In this document: in pieces, positions 1 through 9,213 of the stretch
How the letters are laid out: the number at the start of each line of letters is the position of its first letter
How positions within the stretch are numbered: position 1 is the stretch's first letter
Origin: Opitutales bacterium UBA2995
GTDB taxonomy: Bacteria > Verrucomicrobiota > Verrucomicrobiia > Opitutales > UBA2995
Length of the DNA: 61,966 nucleotides
Direction of reading: 5' to 3'
Assembly: GCA_002346535.1 (NCBI GenBank)
Contig: DDZZ01000017.1
Location: 23,705-85,670, forward strand
Notes under the pieces: generated by a model
Seen by the model: only the letters and a program-made list of their open reading frames with translations
Database searches by the model: none
Told to the model about the DNA's origin: nothing
Position numbers and translations under genes: made by a program

Positions 1-792
1 GAATGGGAACACAAGCTCCACCAAATTGAAGAAGGTACCCTATCTCGTAAGGATTTCATGTCCGCAATTGTCGACCAGACAAAGCAAATTGTCGACAAGG
101 TCAAAAATTTTGGGGACGACGATGATACCTCAACTGAAATCGAAGTAGTTAGCCCGACAGACAATGAACGCATGACCGAAAACTTCCGTTCCTATAAGTC
201 CAAGGATGGGATTGTGACGATTTACAAGGTGATCGGCAACCGGAAACTGTCTCTGGAAGAATTGGATACCTTTCTGAAAGAAAAGAAAATCGGTCCGCTT
301 GAAGGTTTTCGTTCAAAGTCCGGAAAACCTTATGCAGCCACCCTGGTTTTGAACGATGAATGGAAGGTCAAATTTCAATTTGAAAACAACAACGGGACTA
401 GCGGTACAGACGGAGAGCCTACCAAACCCTTGAACTTCGATGAGCTTCCAGTCGTAGGCACTTGTCCGGTAAACGATTCCCCGGTCTACGAGACCGAATA
501 CGCATTTGGTTGCAGAGAACGGCTCGAAAACAACGGGGAAAACAAAGGTTTCCGGATGAGTAAAGCCATCCTCGGGCAGCCAATTACTCGAGAGCAGGTT
601 CAAAAACTGCTGACAGAGGGTAAAACAGACAAGCTGGACAAATTTATTTCCAAACGAACTAAAAAACCTTTTTCGGCATTTTTGGTACTGCAGAAGAATG
701 GTTTCGTTCGATTCGAGTTTCCTCCTCATCCACCCAAAAAGAAAGCTAAACCCAAAGCTTCAAACAACGGAGAACAATCTAGTCAGGATTAA
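1..792 (+). CDS. topB: DNA topoisomerase III, C-terminal part (5' end outside window)
   Basis: The frame is open from base 1, so the gene is truncated by the window edge; the ATG at 58 is internal. Topoisomerase III is a type IA enzyme that decatenates and relaxes single-stranded regions of DNA in the cytoplasm. Seen here: the first residues (EWEHKLHQIEEGTLSRKDFM) are typical of the end of the catalytic core of TopB, followed by two copies of the C-terminal repeat module, each containing a pattern like 'F.SK.GKP..A.LVL' (about 280-350 and 640-695 nt). The tail is lysine-rich (PPKKKAKPKA), suited to DNA contact. The catalytic tyrosine lies upstream and cannot be checked. The next gene, fbaA, is on the same strand after 54 bp. 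Topoisomerase I with similar repeats is the alternative. Confidence 0.85.
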   Translation, partial: EWEHKLHQIEEGTLSRKDFMSAIVDQTKQIVDKVKNFGDDDDTSTEIEVVSPTDNERMTENFRSYKSKDGIVTIYKVIGNRKLSLEELDTFLKEKKIGPLEGFRSKSGKPYAATLVLNDEWKVKFQFENNNGTSGTDGEPTKPLNFDELPVVGTCPVNDSPVYETEYAFGCRERLENNGENKGFRMSKAILGQPITREQVQKLLTEGKTDKLDKFISKRTKKPFSAFLVLQKNGFVRFEFPPHPPKKKAKPKASNNGEQSSQD

Positions 793-846
793 ACGAACAC
801 AAAAAACTTAACTGACTCTTAAACTCAAAAGGACAGGTAAAAAATC

Positions 847-1881
847 ATGCCAATAGCTACTCCGAATCAGTTCGCTATAATGTTGGACGCCGCCCAGGAA
901 GGCAGCTATGCGTATCCAGCGATCAATTGCACATCGATTGTAACCCTGAATGCGGCACTGAAAGCATTTGCTGATAACAAGTCCGACGGTATCATTCAAT
1001 TTTCAACTGGTGCCGGACAGTTTGCCTCTGGGCTTAACAATAAAGATGCCACATACGGTTGTATCGTCCTAGCGGAAGCAGCTCATCGATTAGCCGAACA
1101 ATACGATGTACTTGTGGCTCTCAACACGGACCACTGCCAGCCAGAAAAAGCTGCCGGTTTTCTCAAGCCGCTTATTGAAGAAACGGCAAAAAGGCGGGCA
1201 AAAGGAGAAAACAACCTTTTCCAAAATCACATGTTGGATGCCTCCATTCTGCCACTTGAAGAAAACATGACTATATCCAAGGAGTACCTGCAACTTTGCG
1301 CTAAAAACGAAATCATTCTCGAAGTGGAGGCTGGAGTAGTCGGTGGAGAAGAGGATGGCGCGGCTGGTTCTGAAGATACACCGGAAGAACACCTCTACAC
1401 AACTCCGGAAGATATGGTCAAAGTTCACGAGGCCTTGTCTGATATAGGCCGGTTTACTTTTGCAGCCACCTTCGGCAACGTTCACGGACACTATAAACCA
1501 GGCGCTGTAAAATTGCGGCCCGATATTCTCAAGGACGGACAAGCCGCGGTCACCGAAAAATATGCGGCGGATGCAGAATTCGACCTGGTTTTCCACGGTG
1601 GATCGGGCAGTGCATTAAGTGAAATCAGAGAGACCCTTGATTACGGTGTCATTAAAATGAACATCGATACCGACACCCAATACGCTTTTACCCGCCCAAT
1701 CGCGGATCACATGCTCAAGAATTACGACGGTATAATGATGATCGATGGCGAAATCGGCAACAAAAAAATGTATGATCCACGTGGGTACTTGAAAAAAGCC
1801 GAGGAATCTATGGCCATCCGAGTAGGCAAAGGATGTGAAAATCTGCTTTCTTCAGGAAAATCAATTTTTGGTCAGGCCTAA
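847..1881 (+). CDS. fbaA: Class II fructose-1,6-bisphosphate aldolase
   Basis: Cytoplasmic zinc-dependent aldolase that reversibly cleaves fructose 1,6-bisphosphate to dihydroxyacetone phosphate and glyceraldehyde 3-phosphate in glycolysis and gluconeogenesis. Visible family motifs, in order: NTDHCQ (about residues 93-98, with the zinc-ligand histidine), EVEAGVVGGEEDG (about 159-171), NVHGHYKPG (about 211-219, a further metal histidine) and FHGGSGS (about 248-254, phosphate loop). The length of 344 residues matches the long E. coli FbaA type rather than the shorter tagatose/GatY type. A good ribosome binding site (AGGACAGG, about 830-837) supports the ATG. The gene ends at a strong hairpin terminator, so it is probably a separate unit from the ABC ATPase that follows. 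Confidence 0.95.
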   Translation: MPIATPNQFAIMLDAAQEGSYAYPAINCTSIVTLNAALKAFADNKSDGIIQFSTGAGQFASGLNNKDATYGCIVLAEAAHRLAEQYDVLVALNTDHCQPEKAAGFLKPLIEETAKRRAKGENNLFQNHMLDASILPLEENMTISKEYLQLCAKNEIILEVEAGVVGGEEDGAAGSEDTPEEHLYTTPEDMVKVHEALSDIGRFTFAATFGNVHGHYKPGAVKLRPDILKDGQAAVTEKYAADAEFDLVFHGGSGSALSEIRETLDYGVIKMNIDTDTQYAFTRPIADHMLKNYDGIMMIDGEIGNKKMYDPRGYLKKAEESMAIRVGKGCENLLSSGKSIFGQA

Positions 1882-1903
1882 TAATGGCCCCGCCCAGTTT
1901 CAA

Positions 1904-1934
1904 AAAACCGGCTTTTATCCGAAGCCGGTTTTCC
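1904..1934 (+). terminator. Rho-independent terminator after fbaA
   Basis: A perfect 11-bp inverted repeat (AAAACCGGCTT at 1904-1914 and AAGCCGGTTTT at 1922-1932) with a 7-nt loop, ending in a short T run. It starts 22 nt after the fbaA stop codon. Confidence 0.85.
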
Positions 1935-1968
1935 TGATCTAATCCTGGTACCTAGGTGAAATAAAACA

Positions 1969-2757
1969 ATGGATTCAGACCAAACCATTCTCTCGGTCGA
2001 GGGACTCACCATCGAACGGGATAAATACATCCTGAATAAGATCGATTGGACTGTACAGAGAGGCGAAAATTGGGTCATCCTAGGACCCAATGGCTCCGGC
2101 AAGACATCCCTGTTAAAATCTCTAGTAGGCTACTTTCCACCAACTACCGGTACCATTCGTGTTTTGAAAAAAACATACGGCCAACACAATTGGAACAATC
2201 TGAGATTGAAAATCGGATTGGTCTCAAATTCCCTCCAGCAAAGGATTGAAGATACCGAGCCTGCGGTTGATGTCGTTGTATCCGGAAAATACGCGCAAGT
2301 AAATTACTGGGGAAGGATCTTCAAAAAGGACCGCCAGAAAGCCATAAATTTAATGGCTCAACTAAGCTGCGAATACTTGCATGATAAAACTTGGCTGACC
2401 TGCTCCCAGGGTGAAAAACAACGCCTATTGATCGCACGTGCAATGATGACGAATCTGGAGATTCTAATATTAGACGAACCCTGTGCCGGGCTTGATCCGA
2501 TAGCTCGCGAAAGATTTCTTGATTCAGTGGATAGTTTGGCAAAAAATCAACCTGAACTGCCCATCATCCTCGTCACTCACCATGTCGAGGAAATTACTCC
2601 CTCCTTTTCCCACGCTTTAATCCTCAAAGATGGTTCCGTTATTTCAAACGGCCCGTTTGCTCGCTCCCTGTCTTCAAAAAACTTCAGCGAGGCCTTCTCT
2701 ACCCCCCTGCGACTTCGCAGAACTGGCGGCCGATTCCAGCTTTCTATCCCCAAATGA
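1969..2757 (+). CDS. ABC transporter ATP-binding protein (orphan)
   Basis: A 262-residue ABC-type ATPase. Seen: Walker A GPNGSGKTS (about 39-47), signature CSQGEKQRL (about 145, with CSQGE replacing the usual LSGGQ), Walker B LEILILDEP (about 163-171) and a switch histidine in LVTHHVEE. There is no membrane domain in the protein and no permease or binding protein next to it; rho follows on the opposite strand. This type of solo ATPase resembles the YlmA/ModF-like group, whose transport role is often unproven. Cytoplasmic by sequence. The substrate cannot be named from this window. The start ATG is preceded by an AGGTG-like ribosome binding site. Confidence 0.8.
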   Translation: MDSDQTILSVEGLTIERDKYILNKIDWTVQRGENWVILGPNGSGKTSLLKSLVGYFPPTTGTIRVLKKTYGQHNWNNLRLKIGLVSNSLQQRIEDTEPAVDVVVSGKYAQVNYWGRIFKKDRQKAINLMAQLSCEYLHDKTWLTCSQGEKQRLLIARAMMTNLEILILDEPCAGLDPIARERFLDSVDSLAKNQPELPIILVTHHVEEITPSFSHALILKDGSVISNGPFARSLSSKNFSEAFSTPLRLRRTGGRFQLSIPK

Positions 2758-2865
2758 AAGGTCATGCCGCCAGACTTTGAAAATTCCGATCAATCGCAGG
2801 ACATTTTTTCGACTAAAAGCTGGAAAGAAATGTCGTCACAATTCTTCACAGCCCCCGAATGAAGG

Positions 2866-4719
2866 CTATCGATTTACCTGCATCAAGAATTCTACGTTGG
2901 TCGCCGTCTTTTTAATGCGGGTAATCAACATCTCCATAGCCTCGGTACTGGGAACTCCCTTCATTGCACGTCGCAGAGAGTAAATGCGGCTCAATTCATC
3001 CTTGTGATAAAGAAGTTCTTCCTTACGGGTGCCACTCTTTTCCAAATTAATCGCAGGAAAGATTCTCTTGTCAGAAAGCGCACGGTCTAGGTGCAACTCC
3101 ATATTGCCGGTTCCTTTAAACTCCTCAAATACGACTTCGTCCATTTTACTTCCAGTCTCAACCAAGGCAGTGCCCATGACAGTCAAGCTTCCACCGCCTT
3201 CGATATTTCTTGCTGAGCCAAAAAAACGTTTAGGCTTTTGCAAGGCACCCGCTTCAACTCCACCGGAAAGGATTTTCCCGCTGCTGGGCATCATGGTATT
3301 GTAGCCGCGAGCCAAACGAGTAATGGAATCGAGAAGAATGATCACGTTGCGGCCGACTTCGACCATACGGCGTGCCTTTTCAATAACCATCTCCGCCACA
3401 TGCACATGGTTGTCCGCCGCTTCGTCGAAGGTAGAGGCGATGACCTCCCCTTTCACCATGCGCCGAAAGTCAGTAACTTCCTCGGGACGTTCGTCGATAA
3501 GCAGGACAATCAGATCCGCATCCGGGTTATTGGCCGCCAACGAATTTGCCAGTCCCTGCAAAATGACAGTTTTTCCGGTTCGTGGGGGAGCTACGATCAA
3601 ACCGCGTTGACCGAATCCAATAGGAGTCAACGCATCGACGATGCGCATGGAAACATCCTGGTTCTTAAGATCCTCAACTGGGGTCTCCAGCAATATTCTC
3701 TCGGTCGGATAATAAGGAATCAGGTCCTCAAAAGGAGTCAGGTGCTGGATTTCCTCGGGTTGCAATCCAGAGGCCACAAAGAAATCGACGACATAGCCAC
3801 ATCCTGCTCCCTCTTGAGGAAGAACTTGCACGTCAACCATGTGGCCGGATTTGAGGCCATATTTTTTCACAAAACAATCCGGCAAGAAAAAGTCCTGCGG
3901 GTGTGGAACATAATTATTGTGCTCATGCACAATAAAGGCTCCGTCATCCTCGGTTACCCAAAGCAAGCCGGTGTCTAAGATTTGCCGTTTTGTTTCAGCG
4001 GCATGTTTGATGAGAATATCAAGAAGCATGTGCCGGTTGGACGCCACATTCAATTTCACACCCAAACCTGCAACAACCTCAACGAATTCTTGAAGTGGCA
4101 TCTGGTAGTAATCGTTGAGCTTGATAGGATCACCACCTCCAGAAGCTTCTTTAGAAAGAAACTTCAAATCTTCGAGCTTTCCGATGGATTTGTCTTCAAG
4201 CAGGCTTCCCATCTCGGGGAGTTTTAGGGAATCTACCGCCTTGCGCTTTCTTGCCTGTTTCTGAGTGTGTTTCTTGGCCTGTTTTGTGGGCTGCGGTCTC
4301 CTGCCATGCTTTTTGAAATCCTTCCGATGCTTATGGTGGTGTCCGTCTTTGCGGAAATTTTTCTTCTGGTTGCCTTTCCGATCCCCACCCTGGCGATTTT
4401 CTTGTTCTCTGTTTCCTTTCAATCCACTGGCTCGTTCTAGGGCGGCGTCTCCTTCAGGTTCCTTTACTTCGTTGGGATCGAATGAGAATGAAACCTCGTC
4501 CTCACTGGCTGGCTTTTCATTGGAGGCCTCTTGCTTGGATTCGTTAGGATTATCAGCAACCGCTTCAGTATCTTCGTTCTCGGAATAATCGGACTCTTTT
4601 TTGCGAGTATTCCGCCGGCTGGAAGCAGGTTTTGAAGTCTGGTTTTCAGTTTTTGGAGTTTCCTCAACCGGTTCCGTTGTGGATGGATTCGCCTGTAATG
4701 TGGTATCTTCGTCAGACAT
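2866..4719 (-). CDS. rho: Transcription termination factor Rho with long charged N-terminal extension
   Basis: Hexameric RNA-dependent ATPase/helicase that terminates untranslated transcripts. The C-terminal about 410 residues are a full Rho: cold-shock-like RNA-binding domain (around GLLWVTEDDGAFIV), Walker A VAPPRTGKT (about 375-383; most Rho proteins have APPRAGKT), Walker B ILLDSITRLAR, and the Q/R-loop regions (PSSGKILSGGVE). The first about 190 residues are low-complexity and highly charged (Glu/Asp/Ser then Lys/Arg/His/Gln), making the protein 617 residues against about 420 in E. coli. Such insertions are known in Rho of several phyla and may add RNA binding. coaE lies upstream on the same strand, 126 bp away, and may be co-transcribed. 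Confidence 0.95.
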   Translation of the reverse strand: MSDEDTTLQANPSTTEPVEETPKTENQTSKPASSRRNTRKKESDYSENEDTEAVADNPNESKQEASNEKPASEDEVSFSFDPNEVKEPEGDAALERASGLKGNREQENRQGGDRKGNQKKNFRKDGHHHKHRKDFKKHGRRPQPTKQAKKHTQKQARKRKAVDSLKLPEMGSLLEDKSIGKLEDLKFLSKEASGGGDPIKLNDYYQMPLQEFVEVVAGLGVKLNVASNRHMLLDILIKHAAETKRQILDTGLLWVTEDDGAFIVHEHNNYVPHPQDFFLPDCFVKKYGLKSGHMVDVQVLPQEGAGCGYVVDFFVASGLQPEEIQHLTPFEDLIPYYPTERILLETPVEDLKNQDVSMRIVDALTPIGFGQRGLIVAPPRTGKTVILQGLANSLAANNPDADLIVLLIDERPEEVTDFRRMVKGEVIASTFDEAADNHVHVAEMVIEKARRMVEVGRNVIILLDSITRLARGYNTMMPSSGKILSGGVEAGALQKPKRFFGSARNIEGGGSLTVMGTALVETGSKMDEVVFEEFKGTGNMELHLDRALSDKRIFPAINLEKSGTRKEELLYHKDELSRIYSLRRAMKGVPSTEAMEMLITRIKKTATNVEFLMQVNR

Positions 4720-4845
4720 AATAAAAAGTCAGTCCGCCAGTGGACTAAAGGATAGAATTAGAAGCTATTGAAAGGGAGATAGGTTGAAAGAGGACCTGAG
4801 CCTTTCACGTGTCAGAATCCTCGATTAAAATGCGAATTTAAGAAT

Positions 4846-5424
4846 TTATTGCTGAAGCCGCTCAAATAGCAGTTGCACTTGCCTCTTGAGAAACTCAAAA
4901 GAACCGTCGTTTAGAATCACGTAATCCGCCCGGGAAATTTTCTGGTTTTGAGGAAGTTGTTTGCGGCTTCTTACTTCAACTTCCTCAGAATCGAATCCGC
5001 GATTCTTAAGGCGATCTACTCGCAAAGAGTAACTGGAAACAACGGATATCGAACGATCGACCTGTTTTTCAAGGTTTTTTTCAAAAAGAAGTGGTATTTC
5101 GGCAATCCAGATACCTTCCGAATTTTCCCGCATAATCTCAATCCGTCGCGTATTTACGCGGGGATGAATGGTTTTTTCTAACCATTTCAGCTCATCGGCG
5201 TCCGAAAACACCCAGGAACCCAAGGCCTTTCTGTCTACTTTACCGTCCGCATTAAATATTGCGTCTCCAAACTTCTCACGCAAAAGCCGCAAGAACTCGG
5301 TATCGTCCTTGTAGATTGAAGCGACTATGGCATCAGCATCCACAACCGAAGCACCAAATTCCTCAAAACACTTTAAGACCGAGGATTTTCCACTTCCAAA
5401 ACTGCCAGAAAGGCCTATGTACAT
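4846..5424 (-). CDS. coaE: Dephospho-CoA kinase
   Basis: Catalyses the last step of coenzyme A synthesis, ATP-dependent phosphorylation of dephospho-CoA, in the cytoplasm. Seen: P-loop GSFGSGKSS close to the N-terminus (about residues 7-15), the VVDADAI motif (about 31-37), IHPRV (about 106-110) and PLLFE (about 131-135), all characteristic of CoaE. The length of 192 residues is normal. It lies directly upstream of rho on the same strand. Confidence 0.92.
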   Translation of the reverse strand: MYIGLSGSFGSGKSSVLKCFEEFGASVVDADAIVASIYKDDTEFLRLLREKFGDAIFNADGKVDRKALGSWVFSDADELKWLEKTIHPRVNTRRIEIMRENSEGIWIAEIPLLFEKNLEKQVDRSISVVSSYSLRVDRLKNRGFDSEEVEVRSRKQLPQNQKISRADYVILNDGSFEFLKRQVQLLFERLQQ

Positions 5425-6218
5425 CGATAAACCATAGCTTCGGTATCTCGGAAGGTCCAGTCACTTTTAAGTTTTCAAATAGATGGAGTTTCTTAGCGTT
5501 TGCCGTATGCCCCCAAAATAACTTACTAGGTTGCTCGTTACCGTCAGTTCTTCCGCCCTCATTGGCATTGAGCTCAAGTTGTGCAGGTCGAGGGGAATAC
5601 CGAGGTAGAAGGCGGAACCTTCTGTTTGCCGTTCAAGATAGATTCATTCAAAGCCTTGGATCCAAGTTTGGGCGTATCGATAATGAGAAGCACGGTACGG
5701 ATCCCCAAAAACCCTACTTTAATGCCGGATTTTTTTCTTAAGCCTTAAGGGCTTCGAACGGGATGGCTACTGGAAAAATCCAGATAGCAGAACCCGGGTC
5801 ACCTTCAGCGGAAGATCAAAGTTTCCTCAACATAACACTCTCCAATAAATCGAAACCATTGCCTGAGTTCTGAAACCGGATAGTATGCCCCAGCATTTAA
5901 GTTTAAGTATTGTTTTCCAAAAAAAGCATCAACTATCACTTTTTTGGCGGACAGAAACCCTGGAACTTTAATCCGTGGTTTTGCATCGGTCTGGTCCCGA
6001 AGTTTTATAAAGTGCTCGAAAAGAATCCGATGAATGGATTCAACTTTAACTGGCCCAACCACCTCACCTTTTGTGCTGGTTTAAAATTATACTATTTGCC
6101 TATTCCATTCGAAATCAAAAGCGCTCGGAAAAAAGTAGTTGAAGCCTGCCCAGAGCATTTGAATCTTAAAGGTATCAATTTATCCGCACAATTCCTCCCG
6201 GTCCTTATAAAATTTTCC
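5425..6218. other. 794-bp gap with patchy coding-like frames, possibly a decayed gene
   Basis: No intact gene is convincing between coaE and the peptide-binding protein. On the plus strand there are short protein-like open stretches in different frames: about 5581-5743 (containing VEGNTEVEGG and KIDSFKALDPSLGV), about 5755-5875 (containing ATGKIQIAEPGSP) and about 5890-6032 (containing ASTITFLADRNPGTLIRGF). They are separated by frame changes and stops, as expected of an old pseudogene, but no family was recognised. The minus-strand frame at 5805-6062 is judged to be a shadow. Confidence 0.3.
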
Positions 6219-7832
6219 TTGGTCGTCAGGCTGATTGGGACGATTTCAATCCTGGCGTTTTCTCAAGCTTGTAAACCGAAGTTTACGATCGTCGAACGCG
6301 GAATCGAAGCACAAACCCTTCATGTAGGAAATGGACTCGAGCCTCAGGATCTCGATCCGCACATAATAACCGGTACCAATGAAATTAAAATTCTTTCCGC
6401 ACTCTTCGAAGGATTGATCGGACAAGATCCAAAGGATTTGAGGCCAGTACCCGCAGCAGCTGAATCGTGGACCATTTCCGAAGACGGACTGACCTGCAAA
6501 TTTCATTTGCGTGACAACCTGTATTGGAACAATGGAGACAAGGTTACTTCCGAGGATTTCAAGTTCGGAATTCAAAGGATTCTGACGCCGCAATTGGCCG
6601 CCAAGAATGCTTACCTGTTATTTGTCCTTAAAAACGCGGAAGCTTTTAATAACGGTGAACTTAATTTTGATTCAGTCGGCGTTTCCAATCCGAATGAATC
6701 GACACTGATACTGGAGCTGGAGAACCCGGCGCCTTACTTACTCAGTCTATTATTCCATCCGGCCTGGTTTCCCGTCCACCGCACGTCTTTGGAAGCCCAG
6801 GGTGATCCTTTCGCACGATCCACCAGTTGGACTCAACCGGAGTCGATGGTCTCGAATGGACCTTTTAGATTGGCTGACTGGAGGGTAAACGAGTATATCC
6901 ACCTAGAAAGAAGCCCCAGCTACTGGGATGACGATACAACGAAGCTGAATCAAATATTCTTTTATCCCACGGAAAACTTGGATGCCGAGGAACGGGCCTT
7001 TCAAGGTGGCCAGCTGCACCTGACCGAAGCAATCCCTGTATCCAAAGTTGGGTACTACCGAGAACAAAGTCACCCGGCTTTACAGATTAATCCCTACCTA
7101 GGAACCTATTATTTGCAGCTCAACACCCGAAATACTCCCCTCTCCGACCCGCGAGTAAGAACAGCCCTCAGCCTGGTAATCAATCGTGATCAGATCGTGG
7201 GGAAAATTACCAAAGGGAATCAAAAGCCAGCCTGGCATTTTACCCCACCGGATACCGCCGGCTACAATACCAACTATATTAGTTCCAAGAACGTTGACCA
7301 AGCACGCTCCCTTTTGACCGAAGCGGGTTACCCAAACGGAGAAAATTTTCCAGTTTTAAAATACCTCTACAACACCTCGGAAAATCATAAAGCCATAGGG
7401 GAAGCCCTTCAACAAATGTGGAGATCTGAATTGGGTATTCGTGTCCAGCTGGAGAACCAGGAGTGGAAGGTTTACACCCAATCCAGAGAAAACGGATCTT
7501 TCGACATCCTTCGTAGCTCCTGGGTGGGAGACTACCTCGATCCCTCGACTTTTCTGGACGTTTGGACTTCAGACTCAGGAAACAACTTCACCGGCTGGAG
7601 CTCTCCGCAATACGATACCATGATTGAAGAAACCCGACGTCTCGCAGATGTAGGCAATCGCTTTTCAGTATTTGAAATAGCCGAAAAACTGATGCTCTCC
7701 CAACAGCCCATCATACCGCTGTATTTTTATAACAGCGTTTTCTTAAAACACTCGGCGGTCAAAGGATTCTACCCTACCTTACTCAACTATCATCCCTGGA
7801 AACACGTTTATCTTGAAACGCCTAAGCCCTGA
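6219..7832 (+). CDS. Peptide/oligopeptide ABC transporter substrate-binding lipoprotein (OppA family)
   Basis: Family 5 extracellular solute-binding protein, the periplasmic receptor of oligopeptide-type ABC importers. Seen: typical N-terminal block (QTLHVGNGLEPQDLDPH), 'LFEGLIGQDP', 'AAESWTISEDGLTCKFHLRD' and 'PLSDPRVRTALSLVINRDQI', all hallmarks of OppA/DppA. The frame is open from 5910, but its first about 100 residues are not protein-like. A TTG at 6219 would give a short lipoprotein signal, VVRLIGTISILAFSQAC, with the lipidated cysteine after AFSQA; that start is chosen here but is uncertain, and no clear ribosome binding site is visible. No permease or ATPase genes are nearby, so it must pair with a distant transporter. 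The last 11 bp overlap the convergent trmL gene. Confidence 0.82.
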   Translation: MVVRLIGTISILAFSQACKPKFTIVERGIEAQTLHVGNGLEPQDLDPHIITGTNEIKILSALFEGLIGQDPKDLRPVPAAAESWTISEDGLTCKFHLRDNLYWNNGDKVTSEDFKFGIQRILTPQLAAKNAYLLFVLKNAEAFNNGELNFDSVGVSNPNESTLILELENPAPYLLSLLFHPAWFPVHRTSLEAQGDPFARSTSWTQPESMVSNGPFRLADWRVNEYIHLERSPSYWDDDTTKLNQIFFYPTENLDAEERAFQGGQLHLTEAIPVSKVGYYREQSHPALQINPYLGTYYLQLNTRNTPLSDPRVRTALSLVINRDQIVGKITKGNQKPAWHFTPPDTAGYNTNYISSKNVDQARSLLTEAGYPNGENFPVLKYLYNTSENHKAIGEALQQMWRSELGIRVQLENQEWKVYTQSRENGSFDILRSSWVGDYLDPSTFLDVWTSDSGNNFTGWSSPQYDTMIEETRRLADVGNRFSVFEIAEKLMLSQQPIIPLYFYNSVFLKHSAVKGFYPTLLNYHPWKHVYLETPKP

Positions 7833-8280
7833 TCTGCCTTAAGGCCTCGAAGGTGGCGATACCGGCAGCCGTAGCCAAATTCAAGGAACGCAGAGACTTA
7901 TTTCCATGCGGTATGGTAATGCGAAAATCATCTCCAATCTCGTGGTGAAGCCAATCAGGTGCGCCTGAACCTTCGTTCCCGAACACAAGTCCATCGTCAT
8001 CCCGAAATTCCACGTCCCAATAAGGCTTTTCTGAGTGGGTTGTGAACAGCCATAATCGTTTGGGACTATCGGGGCATTTCTTAAATACTTCCCAGTTTTT
8101 GTGAATCTGAACGTCCAGATTGTCCCAATAATCCATTCCGCTTCTCTTCAAGTGTTTTTCCGCCATGGAAAAGCCGAGCGGTTCGATAAGATGTAATCTC
8201 GACTGGGTAATTGCGGTAGTGCGACCAACGTTACCGGCGTTTTGAGGAATTTCCGGCGCGTATAAAATCAGATGTAACAC
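7822..8280 (-). CDS. trmL: tRNA (cytidine(34)-2'-O)-methyltransferase
   Basis: SPOUT-class methyltransferase that 2'-O-methylates the wobble base of some leucine tRNAs. Seen: N-terminal LYAPEIPQNAGNVGRT (about 6-21), the KHLKRSGMDYWDNL region (about 43-56), GNEGSGAPDW (about 109-118) and the knot motif IPHGNKSLRSLNLATA (about 129-144). The 152-residue length fits TrmL exactly. It begins 1 bp after thrB ends on the same strand, so it is the last gene of the rpoZ-smpB-thrB-trmL run. It ends overlapping the convergent binding-protein gene. Confidence 0.93.
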   Translation of the reverse strand: MLHLILYAPEIPQNAGNVGRTTAITQSRLHLIEPLGFSMAEKHLKRSGMDYWDNLDVQIHKNWEVFKKCPDSPKRLWLFTTHSEKPYWDVEFRDDDGLVFGNEGSGAPDWLHHEIGDDFRITIPHGNKSLRSLNLATAAGIATFEALRQIRA

Positions 8281-8281
8281 A

Positions 8282-9190
8282 TCAATCCTTTACAACCATC
8301 CCCTGGTTGTCTGCCTGGAGAACGAATGAATCAAATGCAATACCTCCTGCGTTAAAAGCCAGTTCCATAGCGGATTTCACCCTATCGGTTGTGGATGAAT
8401 CGCAAACACACAATACACTGCTCCCACTGCCGCTGAGCCAACCGGTGTAAGCGCCCGCGACCAAACCCGCTTGAATGGAAGCTTGAGCCTGGGGAATGTT
8501 TTTAAGTCGGTATGCTTCATGCAAATGATCCACCCGACAGTGTTGTAAATCCTCGTAATTTCCAGATGCAAATGCCCCAACCAGATAGGAAAGACTGTTC
8601 AAGCTGCTGACAACTTTGGTGAATTCAATTTCTTGAGGAAGCAAGGAGCGTGAGTCATCAGTTTTGATCTCCAAATTCGGCGCAACGACGACAAAGTGCA
8701 CGACATAGTCCACAGCGAACTTCTGCGTTCCCAGGTAGTTTTTTGTTTCCGGACAAAAGCGGGTTACGGTAAAACCTCCCAGAATGGAAGCCGACGCATT
8801 GTCCGGATGTCCTTCCAAGGACCCGACCAATCTCACCAAATCATTCCGGTCTAATCCAGCCTGATGGATAGCATTCAATCCTGCCAGTATTCCACCCCTC
8901 AAAATCACACTGGAACCTAATCCTCGCGCTATCGGCACTTTTGAATCTATTGAGTATCCATATCCCGAAGCTTCAATACCACACTCCCGACAAAATAGTT
9001 CAACCGCTTCCTGAACCATGCCTGTAGCCATTGCTGGAAAATTCGGATCATCCCCTACATAGGCAACTCCACCTTCTCCTAATTGCAGGGTTACAGAACC
9101 GTAGAGATTTAAGGCAATTCCCAAAGTATCGAATCCGGGGCCGCAATTGGATGTACTGGCGGGAATGCGAACAGATACGGATTCACTCAT
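8282..9190 (-). CDS. thrB: Homoserine kinase
   Basis: GHMP-family kinase that phosphorylates homoserine with ATP in threonine synthesis. Seen: N-terminal RIPASTSNCGPGFDTLGIAL (about 8-27), which is the ThrB family start, the ATP-binding motif PIARGLGSSV (about 87-96; G-L-G-S-S) and the C-terminal GWLSGSGSSVLCV (about 250-262). The length of 302 residues is normal. Its neighbours are smpB upstream (23 bp) and trmL immediately downstream. Confidence 0.93.
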   Translation of the reverse strand: MSESVSVRIPASTSNCGPGFDTLGIALNLYGSVTLQLGEGGVAYVGDDPNFPAMATGMVQEAVELFCRECGIEASGYGYSIDSKVPIARGLGSSVILRGGILAGLNAIHQAGLDRNDLVRLVGSLEGHPDNASASILGGFTVTRFCPETKNYLGTQKFAVDYVVHFVVVAPNLEIKTDDSRSLLPQEIEFTKVVSSLNSLSYLVGAFASGNYEDLQHCRVDHLHEAYRLKNIPQAQASIQAGLVAGAYTGWLSGSGSSVLCVCDSSTTDRVKSAMELAFNAGGIAFDSFVLQADNQGMVVKD

Positions 9191-9213
9191 AAGTAAAGGA
9201 CAGAATCTTTTGG

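Noticed and set aside
3238..3978. Long plus-strand frame (246 codons) inside rho
   Set aside because: Antisense shadow of the highly conserved Rho core.
5805..6062. Minus-strand 85-residue frame
   Set aside because: Antisense to protein-like plus-strand pieces, no ribosome binding site, no recognisable family.
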